Shown here piece by piece: positions 9,168-17,022 of a DNA stretch of 35,502 nt. The stretch lies in assembly GCF_003339505.1 (NCBI RefSeq), contig NZ_QPIW01000044.1, positions 1 through 35,502 of the forward strand, read 5' to 3'. Source of the DNA: Runella aurantiaca (GTDB lineage: Bacteria > Bacteroidota > Bacteroidia > Cytophagales > Spirosomataceae). The notes under the pieces were generated by a model. That model searched no databases, was not told where the DNA came from, and worked only from the letters and a program-made list of their open reading frames with translations. How positions within the stretch are numbered: the first letter of the stretch is position 1; the number at the start of each line of letters is the position of its first letter. The position numbers and the translations under genes were made by a program.

Positions 9168-11393
9168 ATGAAAAATCGCTTATTCATTCTCTTATTTCTG
9201 CTCATTCCCCTAGTCCACGTTGCCGCACAAAGTATTATCACCATCGACACCCTGCCCCAAAAAGGCTTTGTGCTCGACAAAAATTGGAAATGGCACGCGG
9301 GTGATAATCCCGCATGGGCCGACCCCGAGTTTGACGACAGCGGATGGTCGGATGTCAACCCCACCGACGATGTGGGCAACATTCCCCAACTGACGCAAAA
9401 AAACATCGGCTGGTTCCGAACTACGCTGGAACTTTCGCCGATGGTGGCCCAGAAGCTGACCACACTGCTAATCAGCCAAAGCGTAGCTTCTGAAATTTAC
9501 ATCAACGGACTGCCCGCGCGCAAAATCGGTACTGTCAGCACCGACTCCGAAGCCACCCGAGCCGTCAATATTTTCAAGACCAACGTCATCGGCCTCCCCT
9601 ATTCCGTCAGTTTTCCGTTCGTTCAGATTTCCATTCGGGTTGCATACGAACACAGTTCTTTCTACAACCGCGTGGGTTTCAGCAGAAACCACTGCCTCAA
9701 GGCCACCGTTATCGAAACATCCTACGCCAGCGATGTCAATAAACATCAACGCCACCAAACCTACTACGGCTGGTTTCAGGTAGGCGTATTTTTTATCCTT
9801 ACGTTTCTGCATTTATCCTTTTACATACTCTACCGCACCCAACGCGCCAACCTATATTTTTCATTTACGACCTTTTTTTTGGGCCTCGCTTTTCTCTGCA
9901 TCCCGCTGACGTTCGATTATTTTGAGAACCTCTCCGACTACTTTGTGGCCGAATTTGTCCAAACCATTGCCTTTCCCATCGCTTACCTGTTTCTGATTCG
10001 GGCCATTTATAAGATTTACCATCAGCCCACCGGCATTCTGTTTTGGTTGATTGTGGTGTTTGGGGTGTTAGTGGTTATTTCGTTGTTTACTCCTTATTCA
10101 TTAGGTTCCATTTGGGCCGAGTTGGGCACCGAATTGTTGATGACTGCCGAAGTCATTCGCGTCACGGCCTTGGCGCTGCGCCGCCACCAACCCGGAGCGC
10201 GGCTCATCATGATTGGAATGGGGATTTCGCTGGTGATGTTTCTGTTGTTTTACATTGATTTATTACTCAAAAACAATGGTTCTTACCCACTTTTTGAGCA
10301 ATGGTTGGGCGGTATCGTCACGTATCAAATTGCGGTTTTGTGCGTTCCCTTGTGCATTTCGCTGTATTTGGCCATCAGTTTTTCCAGAACCAACAAAGAG
10401 TTGATTGAAAAACTTCGCGAAAACAACGACCTCAGTAAGAAGACCTTAGCACAGGAACTGGAAAAACAGCACTTGCTGGCCGTCCAAAACGAAACCCTCG
10501 AACGACAAGTAAAAGAGCGTACGGCGCAATTGGAAGAATCGTTGGAAGAACTGAAAGCCACCCAAAATCAACTCATTCAAAAAGAAAAAATGGCTAGCTT
10601 GGGCGAGCTGACGGCGGGGATTGCCCACGAGATTCAAAATCCGCTGAATTTTGTCAATAATTTTTCGGAGATAAGCATCGAATTGTTGGATGAACTGAAA
10701 GAAATCAAAGAAGACAAAAAGACCAAAGGCGAAGTAGCACAAGCCCATGAATTGGAAGAGGAGCTTTTGGGAGATATTGAACAAAACTTACAGAAAATCA
10801 ACCACCACGGCAAGCGCGCATCTTCCATCGTGAAGGGAATGCTCGAACACTCTCGTATGGGTTCAGGCGAACGACAATTCACAAACCTCAACGCCCTCGC
10901 CGATGAATACCTGCGCTTGAGTTACCACGGCCTCCGCGCCAAAGACAAAGGCAACGCGGCGGATAGATTTAACGCCGATTTCAAAACTGATTTTGACGAA
11001 AACCTGCCCCCCATCAAGGTGGTACCGCAAGACATCGGGCGCGTATTATTGAATCTAATCAACAACGCCTTTTATGCCGTTCAGCAAAAAAATGGGGCAG
11101 ACCCGACCGATTTGTCGGACTCCCATCACCCAATGGTTACTGTCTCTACCCGTAAAAAGGGGAATCGGGTTGAAATCAAGATAAAAGACAACGGCACGGG
11201 CATTCCTGACGCGGTCAAAGAAAAGATTTTCCAGCCCTTTTTTACCACCAAACCCACCGGCGAAGGCACGGGTTTGGGCCTGAGTTTGGCGTACGACATC
11301 ATCACTAAAGGCCACGGCGGCAGCATCGACGTCATCAGCACAGAAGGTGAAGGCACCACATTTGTGATTAAATTGCCGTACGAAAAAACGTAA
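9168..11393 (+). CDS. 7TMR-DISM sensor histidine kinase (fourth paralog)
   Basis: The ATG at 9168 opens a signal peptide (MKNRLFILLFLLIPLVHVAAQ); an in-frame TTG at 9144 overlaps the previous stop codon and is less likely. The 741-residue product repeats the plan of the third kinase: beta-sandwich (WKWHAGDNPAWADPEFDD), seven membrane helices (about 200-404), coiled coil, and kinase core with His487. The two proteins align along their whole length, including the sensor part, so they are a recent duplicate pair, while kinases one and two share only the catalytic half. The G-boxes DNGTGIPDA and TGEGTGLGLSLAYD are intact. There is no adjacent response regulator. Confidence 0.9.
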   Translation: MKNRLFILLFLLIPLVHVAAQSIITIDTLPQKGFVLDKNWKWHAGDNPAWADPEFDDSGWSDVNPTDDVGNIPQLTQKNIGWFRTTLELSPMVAQKLTTLLISQSVASEIYINGLPARKIGTVSTDSEATRAVNIFKTNVIGLPYSVSFPFVQISIRVAYEHSSFYNRVGFSRNHCLKATVIETSYASDVNKHQRHQTYYGWFQVGVFFILTFLHLSFYILYRTQRANLYFSFTTFFLGLAFLCIPLTFDYFENLSDYFVAEFVQTIAFPIAYLFLIRAIYKIYHQPTGILFWLIVVFGVLVVISLFTPYSLGSIWAELGTELLMTAEVIRVTALALRRHQPGARLIMIGMGISLVMFLLFYIDLLLKNNGSYPLFEQWLGGIVTYQIAVLCVPLCISLYLAISFSRTNKELIEKLRENNDLSKKTLAQELEKQHLLAVQNETLERQVKERTAQLEESLEELKATQNQLIQKEKMASLGELTAGIAHEIQNPLNFVNNFSEISIELLDELKEIKEDKKTKGEVAQAHELEEELLGDIEQNLQKINHHGKRASSIVKGMLEHSRMGSGERQFTNLNALADEYLRLSYHGLRAKDKGNAADRFNADFKTDFDENLPPIKVVPQDIGRVLLNLINNAFYAVQQKNGADPTDLSDSHHPMVTVSTRKKGNRVEIKIKDNGTGIPDAVKEKIFQPFFTTKPTGEGTGLGLSLAYDIITKGHGGSIDVISTEGEGTTFVIKLPYEKT

Positions 11394-11404
11394 TTTTACC
11401 TTTT
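11374..11404 (+). promoter_or_regulatory. Weak candidate promoter for the CotH-like gene
   Basis: TTG (11374-11376), a 20-nt spacer and TACCTTTT (11397-11404; 7 of 8 to TAnnTTTG) resemble a Bacteroidota promoter. Use of it would put the transcription start near 11411, which supports the GTG at 11457 rather than the TTG at 11403 as translation start. Confidence 0.3.
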
Positions 11405-11456
11405 GCAATCATTTATCCGAAAGTACATCAGCCTAAACGAAAAACGCTCTTTCTCC

Positions 11457-12524
11457 GTGACTCATTCATTCTACCGTATCATCGTTTCCACCACCCTGTT
11501 TCTGGTTAGCTTACAGGGATTTACGCAAAAAGAACCCAAAGATTCCACCAAGGTCAAACTGGGGCCTCTCTTCAAAAAAGAGGATATGTTGGAGCTTAAT
11601 CTCACGACCAATTTCAGCTCCCTCATGAAAGACCGGAAAAATGCCAAGCAGCCTTACCGATGGGCAAAATTGGAATACAATCGAAAGAAAAAAGGGGAAA
11701 TAGCCCTGAACATCAGGGTGAAAGTAAGGGGGAATTTTCGGCGCTCGCCCTCCAACTGTACGTTTCCTCCGTTGTTACTAAATATTCCGAGCAAGAAAGA
11801 TAAAAATACCATCTTTGAGCGTCAGAATCTGCTGAAACTGGTGACGCATTGCCAAAACGAAGAGTATATTTTTCAGGAATATTTGGTCTACAAAATGTAT
11901 AACCTGCTCACCGACGACAGTTTCGACGCCCGTTTGGCCAGGGTCACTTATCAAGATTCGGCTGGCAAACGCGAAACCGAAACCCGATTTGCCTTTTTGC
12001 TCGAAGATGAAACCTTTCTAGCCAAACGCAACAAGGCCAAAAATATGTATCGAAAACAAATTCCTATGTACATCATCGACTCGGTCAGTATGGCTACGGT
12101 GGCGGTTTTTGAATACATGATTGGTAATTCAGACTGGTCGGTACCATATTTGCACAACATCAAACTGTTAGACAAAACCACTTACATCACGGCGGTTCCT
12201 TATGATTTTGACCATTCAGGCATTATTGAGGCCAAATACGCCCGCCCGCCCCAAGCCCTCAACCTATACTCAGTACGGGAGCGCATTTACCGGGGCATTA
12301 CGTATTCGCCAGCGGTGTATCAACAAGTATTTGATAATTTCAGGCGGGTAAAACCGCAGATTTACGCCTTGTACGAAAACAATCCTCAGCTCGAAAAAGG
12401 CTACATCAAGCGCACCATCAACTACCTCGACGAGTTTTATAAAACCATCGACAATCCCAAATCAATCAAAGAGGTATTTACGGTAGAAAACGGCACCAAA
12501 CCCACCATCAAAAACGGCAACTAA
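11457..12524 (+). CDS. Secreted CotH-kinase-like protein
   Basis: No ATG precedes the signal sequence. The GTG at 11457 gives a clean signal peptide (THSFYRIIVSTTLFLVSLQG, then FTQ) and 355 residues; a TTG at 11403 would add 18 residues. The body has a basic motif VKVRGNFRRSPSNC, then FEYMIGNSDWSVPYLHNIKLL followed about 18 residues on by VPYDFDHSGI. The N-x-D-W...N and Y-D-x-D pair resembles the active-site region of CotH protein kinases (spore-coat kinases, widespread as secreted proteins in other phyla). Assignment is by motif only. It lies 63 nt after the fourth kinase and may be read with it. Its substrate is unknown. Confidence 0.6.
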   Translation: MTHSFYRIIVSTTLFLVSLQGFTQKEPKDSTKVKLGPLFKKEDMLELNLTTNFSSLMKDRKNAKQPYRWAKLEYNRKKKGEIALNIRVKVRGNFRRSPSNCTFPPLLLNIPSKKDKNTIFERQNLLKLVTHCQNEEYIFQEYLVYKMYNLLTDDSFDARLARVTYQDSAGKRETETRFAFLLEDETFLAKRNKAKNMYRKQIPMYIIDSVSMATVAVFEYMIGNSDWSVPYLHNIKLLDKTTYITAVPYDFDHSGIIEAKYARPPQALNLYSVRERIYRGITYSPAVYQQVFDNFRRVKPQIYALYENNPQLEKGYIKRTINYLDEFYKTIDNPKSIKEVFTVENGTKPTIKNGN

Positions 12525-13117
12525 GCCCAATACAAGGTGATAAGATAGCAAATCAACACCATCGGAAACCCAAAGATAAAAATCGTGTAGGCGATTTTTA
12601 TGCGTCGGTATTTACGCTCCATGACTTTGCCTTGGGCGTAAATATTTTTGATGAGACTGTCGTGCAATCGGTCTTCTTTGACCATCATCTCTTTCATCGC
12701 TTTTTGGTATTCTTCCAACGTGAGGGCCGTATAATCGGCAAAAAACAGCAAATCCATCTTGTGCACATTCTCCGCGTCCAGTTTTTGCGATTGGGGTTTT
12801 ACCGAAGGACGCGTAGCCAAAAGCGCCACCGTAATGGTCGACAAACACACCACCACGAGCAAGCACGTAGGTATAATCAGGTAAGCATTATCAAACGATT
12901 CGCGCACCATAAAGGAGGCCATAATCGAAATAATAATGGCATTGACCGACACCAACAGGCCCGCTTTCTGGTCGGCCAACGTGCTCAGTTGCATGTGGTT
13001 GGCCAAGGTAGAGCGGTACATTGTTTCAACAGTACGGTCAGCCTTCTTTTTCTTGTCTTTTTTGGTTTTGTCCTTAATTTTTTCAGGTTTGGCAAATTCC
13101 ATCGGTTCCTGCTCCAT
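12521..13117 (-). CDS. Pycsar-effector-like transmembrane protein (DUF5706 type), no cyclase nearby
   Basis: The 198-residue protein has a Lys-rich N-terminus (10-30), an amphipathic helix with the motif ADQKAG at 48-53, and hydrophobic helices at about 54-70, 79-101 and 174-196. The ADxKAg motif directly before the first helix is the hallmark of the Pycsar effector TM family (DUF5706), which damages the inner membrane when cyclic pyrimidine nucleotides are made during phage infection. No PycC-type cyclase is present between here and either edge of the window. In many Bacteroidota this domain is fused behind an HD domain; here an HD protein is a separate gene at 14884-15471. The gene overlaps the end of the convergent CotH-like gene by 4 nt. 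Family call fairly firm; a defence role is inference. Confidence 0.75.
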   Translation of the reverse strand: MEQEPMEFAKPEKIKDKTKKDKKKKADRTVETMYRSTLANHMQLSTLADQKAGLLVSVNAIIISIMASFMVRESFDNAYLIIPTCLLVVVCLSTITVALLATRPSVKPQSQKLDAENVHKMDLLFFADYTALTLEEYQKAMKEMMVKEDRLHDSLIKNIYAQGKVMERKYRRIKIAYTIFIFGFPMVLICYLITLYWA

Positions 13118-13264
13118 AAATGTTGGTTGTGTCTATGCTGATTTTGTGAATACGCAATTTAAGAATATATTTACTCATAGCCATCAATGAAGAATACACC
13201 CGTTGTTTTCATCACCGACCGACTGTTTTTTCCTTTTATTTTCATCAATAAACCCTCTATGCCC

Positions 13265-14296
13265 ATGCGTAAATATTACTTTATTTTGCTCTTGAGTTTC
13301 ATTTTCAAAATGGGGATGGCCCAAACTCCCCCAACCGACCTCGCCGACCGCCTCAAAGCACTGGAAGACAACCTTCGTTTTAGCGACCAAGCCTTGACCA
13401 AAAAAATCGACGACTTGCTGTGGTATCAAAAATTGGGGGACATCGCCATCATCGACAAGGTCAGCTACGCCAGCAAGCCCCCGCACGTGGTTAAAAATCC
13501 GACTGGACAGGGTGCCAACAATCCCGTGGTGATTCCAGCGTACACGTTTGTACCAAAGAAGTTTTTTTCTTCCAAAAAACTGCCCCTCATGGTACTCATT
13601 CACGGCGGCATACACGGCGACTTTAATACATTCAATGCCCACATTGTCAAGGAATTGATTGACCAAGGCTACATCGTCATTGCCCCCGAATACCGAGGCA
13701 GTACGGGCTACGGCAGCGTGTTTCATCGCCAAATTGATTATGGCGATTACGAAAACGACGATGTATTGGCGGGTAAGCGTTGGGCCGTCGAAAACATGCC
13801 GCAGGTAGATGCCGAGCGGGTAGGAATCATGGGTTGGAGCCACGGCGGGATGATTACCCTCATGAATATCTTTGACCATCCAGAAGATTATCGCGTGGCC
13901 TACGCGGGTGTGCCCGTCAGTGATTTGATTGCCCGGATGGGGTACAAAACCCAGAGCTATCGCAATGAATTTGCGGCCGCAACTCACCTCGGCAAGGATG
14001 CCTCCGAAAACGTGGCCGAATACCGGCGGCGGTCGCCGATGTGGAACGCCCACAAGCTCAAAACCCCGCTTTTGGTGCATACCAATACCAACGATGAAGA
14101 CGTGAATGTGCTAGAAGTAGAAGGGCTTATCAACGCCCTAAAAGCCCACGGCAAGAAATTTGACTATAAAATTTATCAGGACGCTCCAGGAGGGCACATT
14201 TTCAACCGGATAGATACCAAATTGGCCCGTGAGTCACGCGAGGAAATCTACCGTTTTCTGGCGCCGCACCTCACACCGCCCAATCCTGTGAAGTAG
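13265..14296 (+). CDS. Secreted alpha/beta hydrolase, prolyl oligopeptidase (S9)-like
   Basis: The start was set at the ATG at 13265 because it opens a signal peptide (MRKYYFILLLSFIFKMGMAQ); ATGs at 13259 and 13187 are in frame. The 343-residue enzyme has the oxyanion motif LIHGGIHGD, the nucleophile elbow GWSHGG with Ser192, an Asp-containing loop (TNTNDEDVN) and a late His in PGGHIF, so the catalytic triad is complete. It lacks a beta-propeller, and is therefore closer to dipeptidyl-peptidase-like or acylaminoacyl-peptidase catalytic domains or a dienelactone-hydrolase-like esterase. It probably acts on peptides or esters in the periplasm. It is transcribed alone and ends at a strong hairpin. 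Confidence 0.85.
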   Translation: MRKYYFILLLSFIFKMGMAQTPPTDLADRLKALEDNLRFSDQALTKKIDDLLWYQKLGDIAIIDKVSYASKPPHVVKNPTGQGANNPVVIPAYTFVPKKFFSSKKLPLMVLIHGGIHGDFNTFNAHIVKELIDQGYIVIAPEYRGSTGYGSVFHRQIDYGDYENDDVLAGKRWAVENMPQVDAERVGIMGWSHGGMITLMNIFDHPEDYRVAYAGVPVSDLIARMGYKTQSYRNEFAAATHLGKDASENVAEYRRRSPMWNAHKLKTPLLVHTNTNDEDVNVLEVEGLINALKAHGKKFDYKIYQDAPGGHIFNRIDTKLARESREEIYRFLAPHLTPPNPVK

Positions 14297-14306
14297 TCAT
14301 ACATTC

Positions 14307-14337
14307 CCAAGGTCTTATGGTGAGCATAAGACCTTGG
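14307..14337 (+). terminator. Perfect 13-bp hairpin between convergent genes
   Basis: Arms 14307-14319 and 14325-14337 pair without mismatch around a 5-nt loop. It lies 10 nt beyond the hydrolase stop and about 20 nt beyond the stop of the opposing Uma2 gene, so it probably terminates both. The plus-strand tail is only mildly T-rich. Confidence 0.6.
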
Positions 14338-14355
14338 CTTAAAAGAAAAATCGGG

Positions 14356-14811
14356 TTATTCTGCAAATAGCGTTCCTACTTCAAGAGAAATTCCAGTAGG
14401 AGCATTGTGTATGATGCCAGTTGAAATATTTTCCTGCCCTGTAACGGTCATGATTGTAATCTGCTTAAACTGAGGGATAATCACCCATACTGTATCAACC
14501 CCCGAAGGGAAATAAATATCCAACGATTTATCGGTTAAATCACTCAATGCCTGACGAGGTGAAAGTATTTCTATTGCCAGTAAAGGAGGTTGAGTAGGTC
14601 TTATAATATCTCTTAACCAACTCACTTTATTCCGATGACAAATGGCTACATCGGGCTTGGCTCGGCCATGAGATAAATCAAATTCCAACTCGGGCAGAAT
14701 ATCGTATTGTTCATCATAAATACTCAACATTTTAGCCAGTCTATAGGTAATTTTAGCATGATTATAAGACATAACATCTTCTGTTTCAAATTCTAATGCG
14801 GGTGTTTCCAT
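14356..14811 (-). CDS. Uma2-family (DUF820) restriction-endonuclease-like protein
   Basis: The 151-residue protein has the Uma2 signature in order: a helix YNHAKITYRLAKML, then GRAKPDVAIC, then PPLLAIEILSP, then KSLDIYFPSGVDTVWVI. The Asp of PDV and the Glu of AIEI correspond to the PD-(D/E)xK metal-binding residues. Family members often have about 180-190 residues; this one lacks the usual N-terminal segment that ends in a YEL-x-dGEI strand, so it may be a short form or N-terminally trimmed. Uma2 proteins are abundant in cyanobacteria and some Bacteroidota, and their role is unsettled. It is flanked by the hydrolase terminator and the HD gene. Confidence 0.8.
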   Translation of the reverse strand: METPALEFETEDVMSYNHAKITYRLAKMLSIYDEQYDILPELEFDLSHGRAKPDVAICHRNKVSWLRDIIRPTQPPLLAIEILSPRQALSDLTDKSLDIYFPSGVDTVWVIIPQFKQITIMTVTGQENISTGIIHNAPTGISLEVGTLFAE

Positions 14812-14883
14812 AATCGCTAAATATTTTTTATCTAAGATAAATCAATTATTCAATGATAACAAATCTACCTATGTCCAAGCCAA

Positions 14884-15471
14884 TCAATACGTTTTTATGA
14901 TCTCAGTGAGTTCATCCAGATAAGCCTGTTTTTGCGCATTTCTTCCTGCTTGAGCCGACGCGGTCCAGTAGGTATGCGCCGTTAGAAAACTCACCTGAAT
15001 TTTGTTCCAAGCCTGTATATCGGCCACCATTTCCCGTTCGCGGAGTTCTTCGTATAAAGAGTTGGCAATCGGCCAAAAATCATCACGCCCCAAATAATCG
15101 AGGTCGGCATCGGCAATGATTTGTTCCAAGTGCGTATGGGGAGTTTGCGGAATTTTGGTGGCCATCACCATTCCGCATATTTTTTCAATCTGAACCGTAT
15201 CGTACCCAAAATGAGGCAACATAAGCCGCGCAATGCGACAACCTTCCTCTTCGTGACAGCGGTAAGTAGTAATAAAGCCCAAATCATGATAAAGGGCCGC
15301 TGTTTTGAGCAAAATCAAGGATTCGTCATCCACAATCCCCTCCGCTTCCGCAATTGTAAGCGCCGAAGCCACAACATCGTCGGTGTGATGAGCCCCATGA
15401 TAATAGAGCGTAGGCGAAAGGCTTTTACGAAGCTTTTCAAGTATATAATTTTCTACGTCTTCAATATTCAT
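14884..15471 (-). CDS. HD-domain phosphohydrolase
   Basis: The 195-residue protein carries an HD metal-binding set: HHT (His28-His29), LYHDLG (His62-Asp63), RCHEEE (His73), and a later DADLDYLG. This is the pattern of HD-superfamily phosphohydrolases acting on nucleotides or cyclic nucleotides. Its arrangement (YHGAHHTDDVV, AALYHDLGF, ATKIPQTPHTHLEQI, DADLDYLG) resembles the HD half of the HD-plus-Pycsar-effector fusion proteins of Bacteroidota, as I remember them. The Pycsar-effector half occurs as a separate gene 1.8 kb away on the same strand. The substrate is unknown. The gap to the next gene (15472-15534) has no feature. Confidence 0.8.
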   Translation of the reverse strand: MNIEDVENYILEKLRKSLSPTLYYHGAHHTDDVVASALTIAEAEGIVDDESLILLKTAALYHDLGFITTYRCHEEEGCRIARLMLPHFGYDTVQIEKICGMVMATKIPQTPHTHLEQIIADADLDYLGRDDFWPIANSLYEELREREMVADIQAWNKIQVSFLTAHTYWTASAQAGRNAQKQAYLDELTEIIKTY

Positions 15472-15534
15472 TGGTGCCGAAAAAATAAAGGTACAATTTT
15501 TAGGAAAAGATTGAGATTTCCAATTATTAACGTT

Positions 15535-17013
15535 TTATGCCCCCTTCAAAATTATATTTCTCAAAATATTCACACACTTTTCAAGTTCCTCTACCGTCGA
15601 CGATGCAAAGCCCAAACGGGTGGAATTCAGCGCATTACTAGACGAATCATGGTGTTTTCCGTTTGAAAAAATCAGTTCTTTTTTGATGGCTTTTTCGGCC
15701 AAAAGTTCCAAATTAATTTCTTTACTAAACCTACTCCATACGGCCATCCCGCCGTCAGGAATCTGAAAATCAAGGTACTCGCCCATCTGTGTTTTCAGTA
15801 ATTCGCAAAATACATCGCGCCGCTCGCGGTATTCTCGCAATGACTTACGCAGATGCCGTTGAATAACGCCGTTTTGGAGCAATTCGGCAAAGCTATTTTC
15901 CAAAACCAAATCCCCCTGGCGGTCAATAATCCGTCGCAGTTGGGCCAAATGATTGATGACATTTTCGGGTCCAACCAAATATCCCACCCGAAACGCTGGC
16001 GAAATAGCCTTGGTAAATGAGCCGCAGTACAGCACCGTACCAGCGGGGTCAGCACTCGCCAATGGCAAAAGAGGTTTGCTCAAATAATGAAAGTCATAGT
16101 CATAATCATCCTCAAAAACGATAAAACCGTACTCTTCGGCCAAGCGCAGGAGTTTCAGGCGGCGGTCGGCCCGCAAGGCAACGGTTGTAGGATAATGGTG
16201 ATGAGAAGTAAGGTACACCAAACGAACGGGCTGTTTTTGACAATATTGCTCCAACTCCTCCACCACCAACCCGTGTTCATCAATGGGCAGTGGGAGCAGA
16301 TGTGCCCCCGCCTGCAAAAAATTCATGTTTGCCCCCGACCAGCTCAGTGCTCCTACCGCCACATTATCCCCTTTTTTTACTAAACCTGTCGCGACCAGAT
16401 ACAGCCCCATCATCGTGCCGCGCGTAATCAACACATTCTCGTCGGTGATTTTCAAACCTCGGGTTTCATTCAGATACAGGGCAAGTTCGCGCCGTAGCCA
16501 CGCGGAGCCTTTGGTATCTCCATACCCTAGCCGCACGTACCGATTTCCCTGTAAAAGATTGCTACGATACGCCCTTGTCAGCTCGTTAAGCGGAGCCAAC
16601 CGAGGGTCTGGAAAGCCGTCGTCCAAGTGAAGTTCTTGGCCCGAAACCAACGCAGGGCGCCATAAGTGCGGCAATGTTTCGAAAGAAAAACCCGCCGTTT
16701 TGGTGGGGTTTCTGCGTTCTTTTTGCCCATCGACCAGTTGCTGCGGTTTTATTTCGGGCAAATTCTCCACAACATAAGTGCCGCTGCCCGTTCTACTTTC
16801 GAGCCATCCCTGCGCCAACAATTCGTCGTAGGCCTGCACCACTGTTTTACGATGAATGCCCAAAAACAGCGCCAATTGACGTGTCCCGAGTAGTTTTTGC
16901 CCCGCCCGCAACTCTCCACCGCGAACCAGATTCATCATCTGATTCGCCAGTTGGAGATATGCAGGCAGTTTTGCCGTTTTGTCAATGGTCAACAGGGTCT
17001 GATAAGCAATCAT
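15535..17013 (-). CDS. MocR/PdxR-type regulator (GntR wHTH fused to aminotransferase fold)
   Basis: The 492-residue protein starts with a GntR winged helix (about 15-85, with LGTRQLALFLGIHRKTVVQA and SRTGSGTYV). A fold-type-I aminotransferase domain follows. The PLP-binding lysine is Lys335 in GSFTKAISPAFRVGYL, and DDYDYDFHY supplies the Asp/Tyr that hold the pyridine ring. MocR proteins of the PdxR branch sense PLP and control vitamin B6 genes; others control unrelated operons. It is 9 nt downstream of the M20 amidohydrolase and probably shares its transcript. A candidate operator lies in the divergent promoter upstream of that operon (18481-18516). Confidence 0.9.
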   Translation of the reverse strand: MIAYQTLLTIDKTAKLPAYLQLANQMMNLVRGGELRAGQKLLGTRQLALFLGIHRKTVVQAYDELLAQGWLESRTGSGTYVVENLPEIKPQQLVDGQKERRNPTKTAGFSFETLPHLWRPALVSGQELHLDDGFPDPRLAPLNELTRAYRSNLLQGNRYVRLGYGDTKGSAWLRRELALYLNETRGLKITDENVLITRGTMMGLYLVATGLVKKGDNVAVGALSWSGANMNFLQAGAHLLPLPIDEHGLVVEELEQYCQKQPVRLVYLTSHHHYPTTVALRADRRLKLLRLAEEYGFIVFEDDYDYDFHYLSKPLLPLASADPAGTVLYCGSFTKAISPAFRVGYLVGPENVINHLAQLRRIIDRQGDLVLENSFAELLQNGVIQRHLRKSLREYRERRDVFCELLKTQMGEYLDFQIPDGGMAVWSRFSKEINLELLAEKAIKKELIFSNGKHHDSSSNALNSTRLGFASSTVEELEKCVNILRNIILKGA

Positions 17014-17022
17014 TTTGGCTTT

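Noticed and set aside
13184-14080. A 298-codon minus-strand frame opposite the S9-like hydrolase
   Set aside because: The plus-strand frame has a signal peptide and a complete catalytic triad; the opposite frame shows no domain.
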